Of a DNA stretch of 64,000 nucleotides, positions 25,569-33,125 are shown one piece after another; positions within the stretch are counted from its first letter, which is position 1, and every line of letters begins with the position of its first letter. The stretch lies in the NCBI GenBank assembly GCA_047601145.1, contig JASGJW010000001.1, positions 1,860,001 to 1,924,000 on the forward strand, written 5' to 3'. This DNA is from UBA7672 sp047601145 (GTDB lineage: Bacteria > Pseudomonadota > Alphaproteobacteria > Caulobacterales > Hyphomonadaceae). A program made the position numbers and the translations under genes. The notes beneath the pieces are model-generated. The model worked only from the letters and a program-made list of their open reading frames with translations, made no database searches and was not told the origin of the DNA.

Positions 25569-26876
25569 ATGCGGATGGGATTGGCGATTGCAGGCATGCT
25601 TGTGCTGACGGTCTGCCACGCCGCCATGGCGCAGCAGGCGCCGCAACTTCCCTCGAGCATGGATTTCGGTGATCCGACGCAGAATCTGTCGGTCATCAAG
25701 GTTGCGCCGGGCCTCTCCTATGTGATGGGGCGCAACGTTTCCTCGAACACGATCGTGCTTGAGACATCAGCAGGCGCAGTGATCGTCGACACGTCGCGGC
25801 CGCCGGCGTCGAAGGCGCATTTCGACCTTCTGCAGAAGTCCGGCGTGACCAAGGCAGCCTACGTGATCCTCACGCATGGCCATGGCGACCACACGGGCGG
25901 CGTCGCGCTATGGAAGGGCGTGGGCGCGAAAGTGGTGGCGCAGGAGCAGTTCACCGAATTCCTGAGCTATCAGCGGCTCCTTGCCGGCTTCTTCGCCAAA
26001 CGGAATGGCGCGCAGTTCCAGTTCGCGGGCGGCGCGGGTGCGGCCTCGCCTCGCGCCCAGGCGGTGGCCGCAGGCGCAGGGACAATCGTTCCGGACATCA
26101 CCTTTGGCGAGAAGCTGGATCTCGATGTCGGCGACACGAAACTGCAGCTGCTGCACACGCCGGGCGAAACGCCAGACCATCTCACCGTATGGGTCCCGAA
26201 ACTGAAGGCGGCGTTCGTGGGCGACAATTTCTACGAGTCGTTCCCGAACATGTACACGTTGCGGGGAACGCGCCCGCGTTGGGCGATGGACTATATAAAT
26301 TCGCTCAACACGGTTCTTGCGCTGGAGCCGGAGATTGTCATTCCGAGCCATGGCCCTGCGATTGTTGGAAAAGACGAGGTGAAGCGGCAGCTGGCCAGGA
26401 TGCGTGATGCCATTGTCTATGTGCATGACGCGGTGGTGAAGGGCATGAATGACGGCAAGGACGTCCACACGCTGATGGCGGAGATCAAGCTGCCGCCGCA
26501 GCTCGATGTGGGCGAGGGCTATGGCAAGATCGCCTGGTCCGTGCGCGGGATCTATGAGGGCTATGCCGGCTGGTTCAACGGCGATCCGGCCGAGATGTTC
26601 GCCGAAGGCCGCAGCAGTATTTCACCAGACCTTGTGAAGCTCGCAGGCGGCCCGAAGAAAATCGCGGACGGTGCGATGAAGCTCATCGGGCAGGACAAGC
26701 TCGTCGAGGCGCTGCAGATGACGTCCGTCGGCGTCGAAGGCGCGCCGGGCGACAAGGATGTGTTGAAGGCTCGCGTTGCGGCGTTCGAGGCGCTGATCAA
26801 GGCCTCGAAGAACCGCAACGAACTGGGCTGGCTGAACCAGGGCCTGGCCGAGGCGAAGGCGGGGCTGGCGAAGTAG
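25569..26876 (+). CDS. Exported MBL-fold hydrolase, alkylsulfatase-like
   Basis: 435 residues. The signal peptide ends AAMAQQ. The metal site is LTHGHGDHTGG (H103, H105, D107, H108), with later GETPDHLTVWVPKL and FVGDNFYESFPNMYTLRG. A helical dimerisation domain follows the MBL core (VRGIYEGYAGWFNGDPAEMF), as in the SdsA1 alkylsulfatase family. The tail is a SCP2-like segment with KLIGQDKLVEALQM. It is shorter than SdsA1 (about 660), and nucleophile water coordination residues cannot be fully checked by eye, so sulfatase activity is inferred. It is divergent from gst. Confidence 0.82.
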   Translation: MRMGLAIAGMLVLTVCHAAMAQQAPQLPSSMDFGDPTQNLSVIKVAPGLSYVMGRNVSSNTIVLETSAGAVIVDTSRPPASKAHFDLLQKSGVTKAAYVILTHGHGDHTGGVALWKGVGAKVVAQEQFTEFLSYQRLLAGFFAKRNGAQFQFAGGAGAASPRAQAVAAGAGTIVPDITFGEKLDLDVGDTKLQLLHTPGETPDHLTVWVPKLKAAFVGDNFYESFPNMYTLRGTRPRWAMDYINSLNTVLALEPEIVIPSHGPAIVGKDEVKRQLARMRDAIVYVHDAVVKGMNDGKDVHTLMAEIKLPPQLDVGEGYGKIAWSVRGIYEGYAGWFNGDPAEMFAEGRSSISPDLVKLAGGPKKIADGAMKLIGQDKLVEALQMTSVGVEGAPGDKDVLKARVAAFEALIKASKNRNELGWLNQGLAEAKAGLAK

Positions 26877-26992
26877 GCGCCATTCCCGCGGCGGCCGCGC
26901 GGAAATGCGTGAAAAAGGTGTTGGCGGCGGCTGTTTGTTAGCACCTGTCTGCTATGCAGGCCCCGGCTTCCACAGGGTCTCGATCGCCGGCC

Positions 26993-28228
26993 ATGAAGAT
27001 TCTCTACGTCGCAGGGCGCTGGCCATGGCCGGTCCAGGTCGGGCGCCAGCGCATGATCGACCAGGCGCTGGGCCTGGCGTCGGACATCGGCGAGGTGCAC
27101 CTGCTGGCTTTTGCTGAAAGCGATGCAGGCGCCGCCACGGTTCCCAAGCATGTGAAGCTGGCCGGAATTCTTCCGATGCCCGGAAGCCCGGAGATCGCCG
27201 CCAACCTGGCCACGCATCCGCTGTGGCCGCTGCAATGCCACCTGTTCAATTCGAGCGCGGCGCGGCGGAAGCTGGAAGAAGCCATCGGCAGCATCGCGCC
27301 GGATGTCGTGGTGATCGACATGCTGCGGCTCTATCCGCTGGCCCAACTGGTCAGGCGCAGATTCCCGAAAGTGCGCCTGGTGCTCGACATGGATGACCTC
27401 CTGTCGGTTCGCTACATGCGCATGCTGAAGAACAGGAAGCAGGGCTCCATCAGCGGCACGTTCGAGAAGAAGATCCCCGGGCCCCTGCGCGCGCTTGCCC
27501 GCGCCCTGCCGCGCCTGCTGCTGCATGTCGAGAAGCCGCTGATCGAAAGGCTTGAGGGGGATGCTCTTGGCCTGTTCGACGCTATCCTGCTCGTGTCACC
27601 TGCAGAGGCGGCGAAGCTTGGCGGGTCCGGTTCGGGCAAGCCCGTGCTGGGCTTTCCGCCCATCATCGAGCAGCGCTCACTGCCTGCGCGCAGCCATGCG
27701 AACGGCTTGCGTTTCGTGTTCATCGGCAGCGGCAATTATGCGCCCAACGCCGAGGCGCTAGGCGTTCTGGATCGCGCTGCTGCGATCCTCAAGCAAAAGC
27801 TGCCTCAGCCGGCCGTGCCGTATCGGTTTGAGGCTGCCGGTGTAGTGAACCCGAGCCTATCGCTTTCGCACGTCGCCACGCTTGGTTTTGTCGACGACCT
27901 TGGCGTCTTCCTCGGGGGCGATGCGGTTCTCGTCGCGCCGATCCTCACCGGCACGGGCGTCAAGACCAAGGTCGTCGATGCGCTGGAATATGCGACGCCG
28001 ATCATCACGACGGATATCGGCGCCGAAGGCTTGCCGCTGGAGCCGGGCAAGCACTTCATCCGCGTTGAAGGCGAAGCTGATCTCGCTGCTGCGCTGGAGC
28101 GGATTGTCGTCGATGCTTCGCAGCGCGCGAAGCTCGCGCCGATGGGACAGGCGGCGCTGGACACCGCCTATGGCGGCGCCAACCACGCGCACCTCCTCAG
28201 TGTCCTGAAGCGGGCGCTGGGCGCCTGA
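26993..28228 (+). CDS. Group 1 (GT4-like) glycosyltransferase
   Basis: 411 residues from the ATG at 26993, where MKILYVAGRWPWPVQVGRQR gives the first Rossmann strand and the donor-side loop. VVVIDMLRLYPLAQLVRRRF and VRLVLDMDDLLSVRYMRML complete the N-terminal domain. The C-terminal domain shows LRFVFIGSGNYAPNAEALGV, LSHVATLGFVDDLGVFLGGD and LVAPILTGTGVKTKVVDALE, the usual GT-B nucleotide-sugar pocket. The acceptor is unknown. No polysaccharide operon is nearby. It converges on ccrM with 12 bases between stops. Confidence 0.85.
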   Translation: MKILYVAGRWPWPVQVGRQRMIDQALGLASDIGEVHLLAFAESDAGAATVPKHVKLAGILPMPGSPEIAANLATHPLWPLQCHLFNSSAARRKLEEAIGSIAPDVVVIDMLRLYPLAQLVRRRFPKVRLVLDMDDLLSVRYMRMLKNRKQGSISGTFEKKIPGPLRALARALPRLLLHVEKPLIERLEGDALGLFDAILLVSPAEAAKLGGSGSGKPVLGFPPIIEQRSLPARSHANGLRFVFIGSGNYAPNAEALGVLDRAAAILKQKLPQPAVPYRFEAAGVVNPSLSLSHVATLGFVDDLGVFLGGDAVLVAPILTGTGVKTKVVDALEYATPIITTDIGAEGLPLEPGKHFIRVEGEADLAAALERIVVDASQRAKLAPMGQAALDTAYGGANHAHLLSVLKRALGA

Positions 28229-28240
28229 GCCGGTCCTGAC

Positions 28241-29404
28241 CTACAGCCCCATCTGAGCGCGGAACTTGCGGCGCAGGAGGTCGATCGGGGCGAGGCCCTG
28301 GTCGGACTTGTAGTGCCAGAACGTCCAGCCATTGCACGACGGCGCGTTTTGCACATGCGCGCCCATGCGATGGATCGAGCCGGTCGCTTCGCCGTTGGCG
28401 ATCGAGCCGTCGGCGCGAACGCGGGCGACGTGGCGGTTCTGTGGGCAGAACAGGCGGTCGCCGGGGCGCACGAGGCCATGCTCGACCAGCGCGCCGAACG
28501 GCACGCGGGGCTCGGCCTTCTTGGATGATTGCACTTCGATGTCTTCGGCGCCCAGCGCGCGCACATTCTCGATGCGGCGGGTGGCGACGCTGATGTAGTC
28601 CTTGTCTCGCTCGAGGCCGATGAAGTGGCGGCCAAGCAGCTTGGCGACGGCGCCGGTGGTGCCCGTGCCGAAGAAAGGATCGAGGATCACGTCGCCCGGA
28701 TTTGTCGTGCCGACGATGATGCGGTGGAGCAGGGCTTCCGGCTTCTGCGTCGGATGCGACTTGCGGCCATCATCGCCCTTGAGGCGTTCCCCGCCCGAGC
28801 AGATCGGGAACGTCCACCAGTCGGAGCGGGCCTGGACGTCTTCATTGCCGGCTTTCAACGCATCGTAGTTGAACGTGTACTTCTTCTGCTCCTGTGACCG
28901 CGCGGCCCAGATCAGGGTTTCATGCGCGTTGGCAAGGCGCGTGCCCTTGAAGTTGGGCATCGGGTTCGATTTGTTCCACACGACGTCGTTGAGGATCCAG
29001 AAGCCGAGATCCTGGATCGCCGCGCCGACACGGAAGATGTTGTGATAGGAGCCGATCACCCAGATCGCGCCATCGGGCTTCAGCAGACGGCGCGCGGCCT
29101 TGAGCCATTCGCGCGTGAAGGCGTCATAGGCGGCGAACGAGTCGAACTTGTCCCATTCGTTATTCACGGCGTCGACGTGGGAATTGTCGGGGCGGGTGAG
29201 ATCGCCGCCGAGCTGCAGGTTGTAGGGCGGGTCGGCGAAAATGAGATCGACGGAGCCGGCGGGCAGGGCGTTCATCGACTCGATGCAGTCGCCCACGATG
29301 ATCTGGTCGAGCGGCAGCGACGGCTTTGCGAGCGCCTTGGAAGCGGCGGGCGTCTTCGCCTTGGTGTTCTTCTGAACCTGCGGGTCGATCGTTTTGATCG
29401 CCAT
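28241..29404 (-). CDS. ccrM: Cell cycle-regulated DNA adenine methyltransferase (GANTC)
   Basis: 387 residues. CcrM methylates adenine in GANTC after replication and gates cell-cycle promoters in Caulobacter. Motif IV DPPYNLQ (58-64) and motif I DPFFGTGTTGAVAKLLGRHF (242-261) are in the beta-class order. SDWWTFPICSGGERLKGDDG and SHPTQKPEALLHRIIVGTTN are typical. The last 90 residues form the CcrM-specific C-terminal domain with GALVEHGLVRPGDRLFCPQN. The N-terminus carries about 30 extra residues rich in Lys and Ala. It is a single gene. Its upstream 120 bases contain a CtrA-type box, two GANTC sites and a near-DnaA box. Confidence 0.97.
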   Translation of the reverse strand: MAIKTIDPQVQKNTKAKTPAASKALAKPSLPLDQIIVGDCIESMNALPAGSVDLIFADPPYNLQLGGDLTRPDNSHVDAVNNEWDKFDSFAAYDAFTREWLKAARRLLKPDGAIWVIGSYHNIFRVGAAIQDLGFWILNDVVWNKSNPMPNFKGTRLANAHETLIWAARSQEQKKYTFNYDALKAGNEDVQARSDWWTFPICSGGERLKGDDGRKSHPTQKPEALLHRIIVGTTNPGDVILDPFFGTGTTGAVAKLLGRHFIGLERDKDYISVATRRIENVRALGAEDIEVQSSKKAEPRVPFGALVEHGLVRPGDRLFCPQNRHVARVRADGSIANGEATGSIHRMGAHVQNAPSCNGWTFWHYKSDQGLAPIDLLRRKFRAQMGL

Positions 29405-29446
29405 TTTCGATACTCACGCCACGCCCGAATTGGACTGAAGCGTCGA

Positions 29447-29480
29447 GACTCGCTGACCCGGGTAAATAACCAGTTGAGTC
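29447..29480. promoter_or_regulatory. Two GANTC sites in the ccrM leader
   Basis: GACTC at 29447-29451 and GAGTC at 29476-29480 both fit GANTC, the sequence that CcrM methylates. They lie about 43 and 72 bases before the ccrM start codon, between it and the CtrA-type box. In Caulobacter the ccrM leader likewise has two such sites whose methylation state affects its own expression, so autoregulation is likely conserved here. Confidence 0.75.
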
Positions 29481-29483
29481 AAT

Positions 29484-29500
29484 GGTTAAGCGCGAATTTA
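29484..29500 (-). promoter_or_regulatory. CtrA-type box upstream of ccrM
   Basis: Read on the minus strand, TAAATTCGCGCTTAACC spans these bases. It is a TAAA half, seven bases, then a perfect TTAACC half, matching the CtrA consensus TTAA-N7-TTAAC except one base in the first half. It sits about 80-96 bases before the ccrM start codon. Caulobacter's ccrM promoter is driven by CtrA from a comparable position. Confidence 0.75.
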
Positions 29501-29513
29501 CCATAAGCACCCC

Positions 29514-29522
29514 TTATCCACG
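29514..29522 (+). promoter_or_regulatory. Near-consensus DnaA box beside ccrM
   Basis: TTATCCACG differs from TTATNCACA only at the last base. It lies between the radical SAM stop (29525-29527) and the CtrA-type box. A DnaA-like site next to a CtrA site would be notable for a cell-cycle gene, but one near-match can occur by chance. Confidence 0.35.
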
Positions 29523-29524
29523 CG

Positions 29525-30661
29525 CTATTCGCCGAAGAGGTTCATCTGGCCGCTTTCGTCTTTCGCGGCGGGTGCTCGGAAAAGGTCGGTGCGCAGGCTG
29601 ACGCTGACCTGGTTGAGGCCGAGGCGGCGTGTGGCGTTGGCGAAGCGCCTGGCGATGAGGTCCGCATAGGGGCCGCCGCCGCGCTGTCGGACCTTCCATT
29701 CCGAGCGGTAGTCCTCGCCTTTGTGCATGGAGCGCAGCAGCGTCATCACGCGCTTTGCGCGGTCGGGATAGTTCGCTTCGAGCCATTCCGTGAAAAGCCC
29801 GGCGATCTCGAGCGGCAGGCGGAGCAGGACATAGCCTGCGCGCTTTGCGCCAGCTTCGGCAGCGGCTTCGAGCAACGTTTCCATCTCCGGCTCGTTGAGG
29901 GCTGGGATCATCGGCGCCGTCATGGCGGTGACGGGAACGCCGACGGCACTGAGTTCGCGCATCGTGTCGAGGCGGCGGTGGGGCGCGGCGCATCGCGGCT
30001 CCATCGTGCGGGCGAGGCGCCTGTCGAGCGTGGTGAAGGAAACTGCGACGGAGACCAGGCCCTTCGCCGCCATCGGGGCGATGATGTCGAGGTCACGCAG
30101 AATGAGCGCCGACTTGGTGATCAGGGCTACGGGATGATCATGTCGCGCCAGCACTTCAAGGATGGAACGCGTGATGCGCAGCTCCTTCTCCAGCGGCTGG
30201 TAGATATCGGTATCGCCGGCCAGCATGATGCGGCCGACCTTGTAGCTCTTCTTCGACAGCTCCCTTTCCAGGAGCGCAGCGGCGCTGGGTTTGACGAAGA
30301 TCTTGGTTTCGAAGTCGAGGCCAGGGGAAAGGCCCCTATAGGCGTGGTTGGGACGCGCGAAGCAATAGATGCAGCCGTGCTCGCAACCCTTGTACGGATT
30401 GATCGTCCGATCGAAGGAGATGTCGGGGGACGTGTTGTAGGTGATGATCGTCTTCGGCTTCTCGACGATGGTTTGCGTCTGCAGCGGCCTTGTCTTGAAT
30501 TCGGCATCCTCATCGCCCCAGCCGTCGTCGAAGGGCTCGGTGAACTGCTTCTCGAAACGGCCAGATGCATTGGAGAGGGCGCCCCGGCCGCGGGCGAGGT
30601 CGCGCGTCTCGGCCCAGTCGGCGTCACGCGAGCGCGTTTTCCATTTTTCCTGAGGCGGCAT
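29525..30661 (-). CDS. PA0069/Rv2578c-type radical SAM protein
   Basis: 378 residues from the ATG at 30661. The iron-sulfur Cys triad is C93-x3-C97-x2-C100 in YKGCEHGCIYCFARP, followed by SPGLDFETKIFVKPSAA, GDTDIYQPLEKELRITRSIL and the SVSFTTLDRRLARTMEPRCA stretch, as in the PA0069 family. It probably reduces SAM to a radical but its substrate is unknown; the family resembles spore photoproduct lyase. The C-terminus is GQMNLFGE, containing a QxxLF motif like the DNA-clamp peptide. It lies on the same strand and directly upstream of ccrM. Confidence 0.88.
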   Translation of the reverse strand: MPPQEKWKTRSRDADWAETRDLARGRGALSNASGRFEKQFTEPFDDGWGDEDAEFKTRPLQTQTIVEKPKTIITYNTSPDISFDRTINPYKGCEHGCIYCFARPNHAYRGLSPGLDFETKIFVKPSAAALLERELSKKSYKVGRIMLAGDTDIYQPLEKELRITRSILEVLARHDHPVALITKSALILRDLDIIAPMAAKGLVSVAVSFTTLDRRLARTMEPRCAAPHRRLDTMRELSAVGVPVTAMTAPMIPALNEPEMETLLEAAAEAGAKRAGYVLLRLPLEIAGLFTEWLEANYPDRAKRVMTLLRSMHKGEDYRSEWKVRQRGGGPYADLIARRFANATRRLGLNQVSVSLRTDLFRAPAAKDESGQMNLFGE

Positions 30662-30791
30662 CGCACTGTCCCGGTAACCACACACCAGATAGTAGAACGG
30701 GAAGTGAATAAAAAAAGAACAAATAGGGTTTACGACGGTTCTAATCAGCGTATGATCTGTGGACGGCCTCCCCGAAACGCAGGGCCGTAAA

Positions 30792-30832
30792 GGCCCCGGG
30801 ACGGGGCCAGCCCGCAGCCAGATCCCGTCCCG
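30792..30832. other. Overlapping, mutually exclusive hairpins in the gap upstream of the radical SAM gene
   Basis: GGCCCC (30792-30797) pairs with GGGGCC (30803-30808). CGGGACGGG (30797-30805) can instead pair with CCCGTCCCG (30824-30832). The two helices share bases, so only one forms at a time. The 12-bp hairpin at 30841-30869 follows at once. This is the structured part of the 232-bp gap between msrB and the radical SAM gene. No known riboswitch class was recognised. Confidence 0.35.
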
Positions 30833-30840
30833 AAAGCGAG

Positions 30841-30869
30841 GCGGCGGACCAGTGCCCCTGGTCCGCCGC
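30841..30869 (-). terminator. 12-bp perfect hairpin after msrB
   Basis: GCGGCGGACCAG (30841-30852) pairs perfectly with CTGGTCCGCCGC (30858-30869) around a 5-base loop. On the minus strand it lies 24 bases after the msrB stop, the right place for a terminator. There is no U-run after it, so it may rely on Rho or protect the 3' end instead. Confidence 0.55.
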
Positions 30870-30893
30870 CAATTGCTTCAGTCTGATGACAGG

Positions 30894-31385
30894 TCAGGCC
30901 GCTACGAATTTCAGCGACAGGCCGTTGATGCAGTAGCGCAAGCCTGTCGGCTTGGGGCCGTCGTCGAAGACATGGCCGTGATGGCCGCCACAGCGGCGGC
31001 AGTGGACCTCGGTGCGGATCATGCCGAGCGTACGGTCGGTCTTCTCGCGCACAGCGCCCTTGATCGGCTCGTAGAAGCTTGGCCAGCCAGTGCCGGAGTG
31101 GAACTTGGTGGCGCTGTCATAGGCGGCAAGGTCGCAGCCGGCACAGTGGTAGATGCCCTTCCGGGCTTCGCGTTCGAGCGGGCTGGAGCCCGGATACTCC
31201 GTGTCCTCGTGGCGCATGATCATATAGGCCTCATCACCCAGGATTTTCTGCCATTCCGCGTCCGTGTGGGTGACCTCGAATGTCTCCTTCTGGGCGGAAG
31301 CATCGCCGCCGTAGAAGCAGGCGGTAGCGATCAGCCCGCCGGCGATGGCGGTTCCGGTCCGAAGAAAGTTGCGGCGCGTGGTCAT
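30894..31385 (-). CDS. msrB: Peptide-methionine (R)-S-oxide reductase, Tat-exported
   Basis: 163 residues. The N-terminus TTRRNFLRTGTAIAGGLIAT is a twin-arginine signal (RRNFL), so the enzyme acts in the periplasm. The domain is complete: zinc Cys81/Cys84 (YHCAGCD) and Cys129/Cys132 (VHCRRCG), GTGWPSFYEPI, GHHGHVFDDGPKPTGLRYCI, and catalytic Cys152 in RYCING. It repairs oxidised methionine in envelope proteins. No msrA or electron-donor gene is adjacent. An inverted-repeat hairpin follows its stop. Confidence 0.95.
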   Translation of the reverse strand: MTTRRNFLRTGTAIAGGLIATACFYGGDASAQKETFEVTHTDAEWQKILGDEAYMIMRHEDTEYPGSSPLEREARKGIYHCAGCDLAAYDSATKFHSGTGWPSFYEPIKGAVREKTDRTLGMIRTEVHCRRCGGHHGHVFDDGPKPTGLRYCINGLSLKFVAA

Positions 31386-31449
31386 GGGCGGTCCTCCGCG
31401 TGGGTTGCCTCTGGCGGAATACGCGCCAGAGGCTTTAGCCGTTACATCC

Positions 31450-32583
31450 CTATTTCAGATAGGTGGTGAACCACCGCGCCGCTGCTTCGCTCGAGATTTC
31501 GAACGGCTTGCCGGAATACATCTCGAAATGGGTGATGTCGGGGACGACGATGTATTCGGTTGGACCCTTGGCATAGCTGAGCGCGGCCTTGCCGGCGGCG
31601 TCATTGTTGATGAGCTCGTCATACTGAGCGACGATCACCATGAAGGGCCGCTCGCCAATATTCTTCGCCCATTGCAACGTGTTGTTCTCGCGGTTGGCCT
31701 CGAGCATTTCCGAGTCGATTAGCAGCGAGCGGGAATATCCCGTCCACATCTCCGCGCCCTGGCCGGTGCGGGCACGCTTGATGGCATCGGCGAGGATCGG
31801 GCCAGTATAGGTCTGCGGCTTGAGACCGGTGGGATCGCCGCCGATGCCGGGGATCTGCACTGCGATGGCTTTGACGCGCGCATCCTGGCCCGCTACGGCG
31901 AGCGAGTTGCCGCCGGCATAGCTCGATCCCCACACGCCGATTTTGTCTGGGTCGACGCCGGGTTCGCCCTGGATGAAGGAGATCGCGTTGCGATAGTCTT
32001 CCTGCTGGTCCTTGGCGTTGAGCTCGGTGCGCTTGATCCAGACGGTGGCGTTCTTGACGATCTCGTGCCGGTTCTCGTCCTTCTCCATGCCGCCGCCGAG
32101 ATTGACCGGCGAGATGACGCGCGCCTTGCCTTCCGAGTTGCCCCAGCCGCGATAGTCGATCGCCATCGCGACGAGGCCGTGCCTGGCGAAGGTCGCGGCG
32201 TACTTCTCGATCGAGACATGCGATCCGGCCCAGCCCTGTCCGAGCACGACGGCGGCTGTCTTATTCGAGGCGTCGAAGCCCTTCGGGTAGAAGATCTTGG
32301 CGTAGCAGGCGACGCCGTCGGAATAGTAGACGACTTCCTTCGTCGTGACGCCTTCTGGCATGGCGTAGGCGTAATCGGTGGGCCCGAGGCCCTTTTTCGC
32401 GACGGGCTTGCCGGTGCGCGGGTCATTGCCGACGACGGGGCCTGCCGGCTTCGGCGGAGGCGTCGGGATCGCGACCTGCTTTTCGGTAAGCGGCGGCTTG
32501 GCAGATGGCGCTTCTGGATGCACGAGCGCGCCCTGCTGCATCATGGCCAGCGAAACAAGCATCGAGGCGGCTGTCGAAATCAT
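31450..32583 (-). CDS. Exported alpha/beta hydrolase (dienelactone hydrolase/S15-like)
   Basis: 377 residues starting MISTAASMLVSLAMMQQGAL; a weak signal or N-terminal anchor, then a Pro-rich linker. The fold is shown by AAVVLGQGWAGSHVSIEKYA, MAIDYRGWGNSEGKARVISP, the nucleophile elbow GVWGSSYAGGNSLAV (Ser in GSSYAG) and VPDITHFEMYSGKPFE with the catalytic His. A long insert (NAKDQQEDYRNAISFIQGEP) precedes the elbow, as in the X-Pro/acylpeptide-like subgroup. The natural substrate is unknown. It is followed by msrB and preceded by the MAPEG gene on the same strand. Confidence 0.85.
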   Translation of the reverse strand: MISTAASMLVSLAMMQQGALVHPEAPSAKPPLTEKQVAIPTPPPKPAGPVVGNDPRTGKPVAKKGLGPTDYAYAMPEGVTTKEVVYYSDGVACYAKIFYPKGFDASNKTAAVVLGQGWAGSHVSIEKYAATFARHGLVAMAIDYRGWGNSEGKARVISPVNLGGGMEKDENRHEIVKNATVWIKRTELNAKDQQEDYRNAISFIQGEPGVDPDKIGVWGSSYAGGNSLAVAGQDARVKAIAVQIPGIGGDPTGLKPQTYTGPILADAIKRARTGQGAEMWTGYSRSLLIDSEMLEANRENNTLQWAKNIGERPFMVIVAQYDELINNDAAGKAALSYAKGPTEYIVVPDITHFEMYSGKPFEISSEAAARWFTTYLK

Positions 32584-32671
32584 GGCGTCTCTCCCGAACG
32601 TTGAGGTTGGTCCTCACTCCTGTTGTGTGGGAGCCTAGCCGAGGCGCCGGGCGAGGCCAATCACGAGGACT

Positions 32672-33103
32672 TCAGACGCCGGGCGCGGAAAGCAGATCGC
32701 TCATCAGCCGGATCCAGATCGTGGCGAGCACGACATTGCTGAGCGCAAACGGGATCAGGCGGTGGAGAACCTTGTTGTAGGTCACGTGGATCAGCGTGTG
32801 GACGATGCGAAGGGCGACATACCCCCAGGCCAGCGCTATGGTTGGCTGGTCCGCGTTTGTCGTCACGAAGAGAACGATGCAGGCGACATAGAACAGCATC
32901 GGCGCTTCGAGCAGGTTCATCCACGCGCGATTGGCGATGGTGACCTCGGCGGGAACATTGGCGGATTCGCCAAGGCGGAAATCGTCGTGCGTGACTTTCT
33001 TCGCAGCGCCGGCGGCGAAGCGACGGATCGGAACGAGGAGCAGTACAAAGATCGTCCACAAGGCCAGCACGGCGACAGGCAGGAAGATGGCTGTCTGCGG
33101 CAT
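32672..33103 (-). CDS. MAPEG family membrane protein
   Basis: 143 residues, four helices. The MAPEG fingerprint is NRAWMNLLEAPMLFYVACIV in helix 2, and ALRIVHTLIHVTYNKVLHRL in helix 3, with the basic loop RRFAAGAAKKVTHDDFRLGE between helices 1 and 2. Family members are integral-membrane glutathione transferases or eicosanoid enzymes; bacterial ones have no agreed substrate. Start ATG after GGGGACG. It lies 23 bases downstream of the uracil-DNA glycosylase gene, so they may share a transcript. Confidence 0.9.
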   Translation of the reverse strand: MPQTAIFLPVAVLALWTIFVLLLVPIRRFAAGAAKKVTHDDFRLGESANVPAEVTIANRAWMNLLEAPMLFYVACIVLFVTTNADQPTIALAWGYVALRIVHTLIHVTYNKVLHRLIPFALSNVVLATIWIRLMSDLLSAPGV

Positions 33104-33125
33104 GTCTTCGTCCCCGATGTGACCG

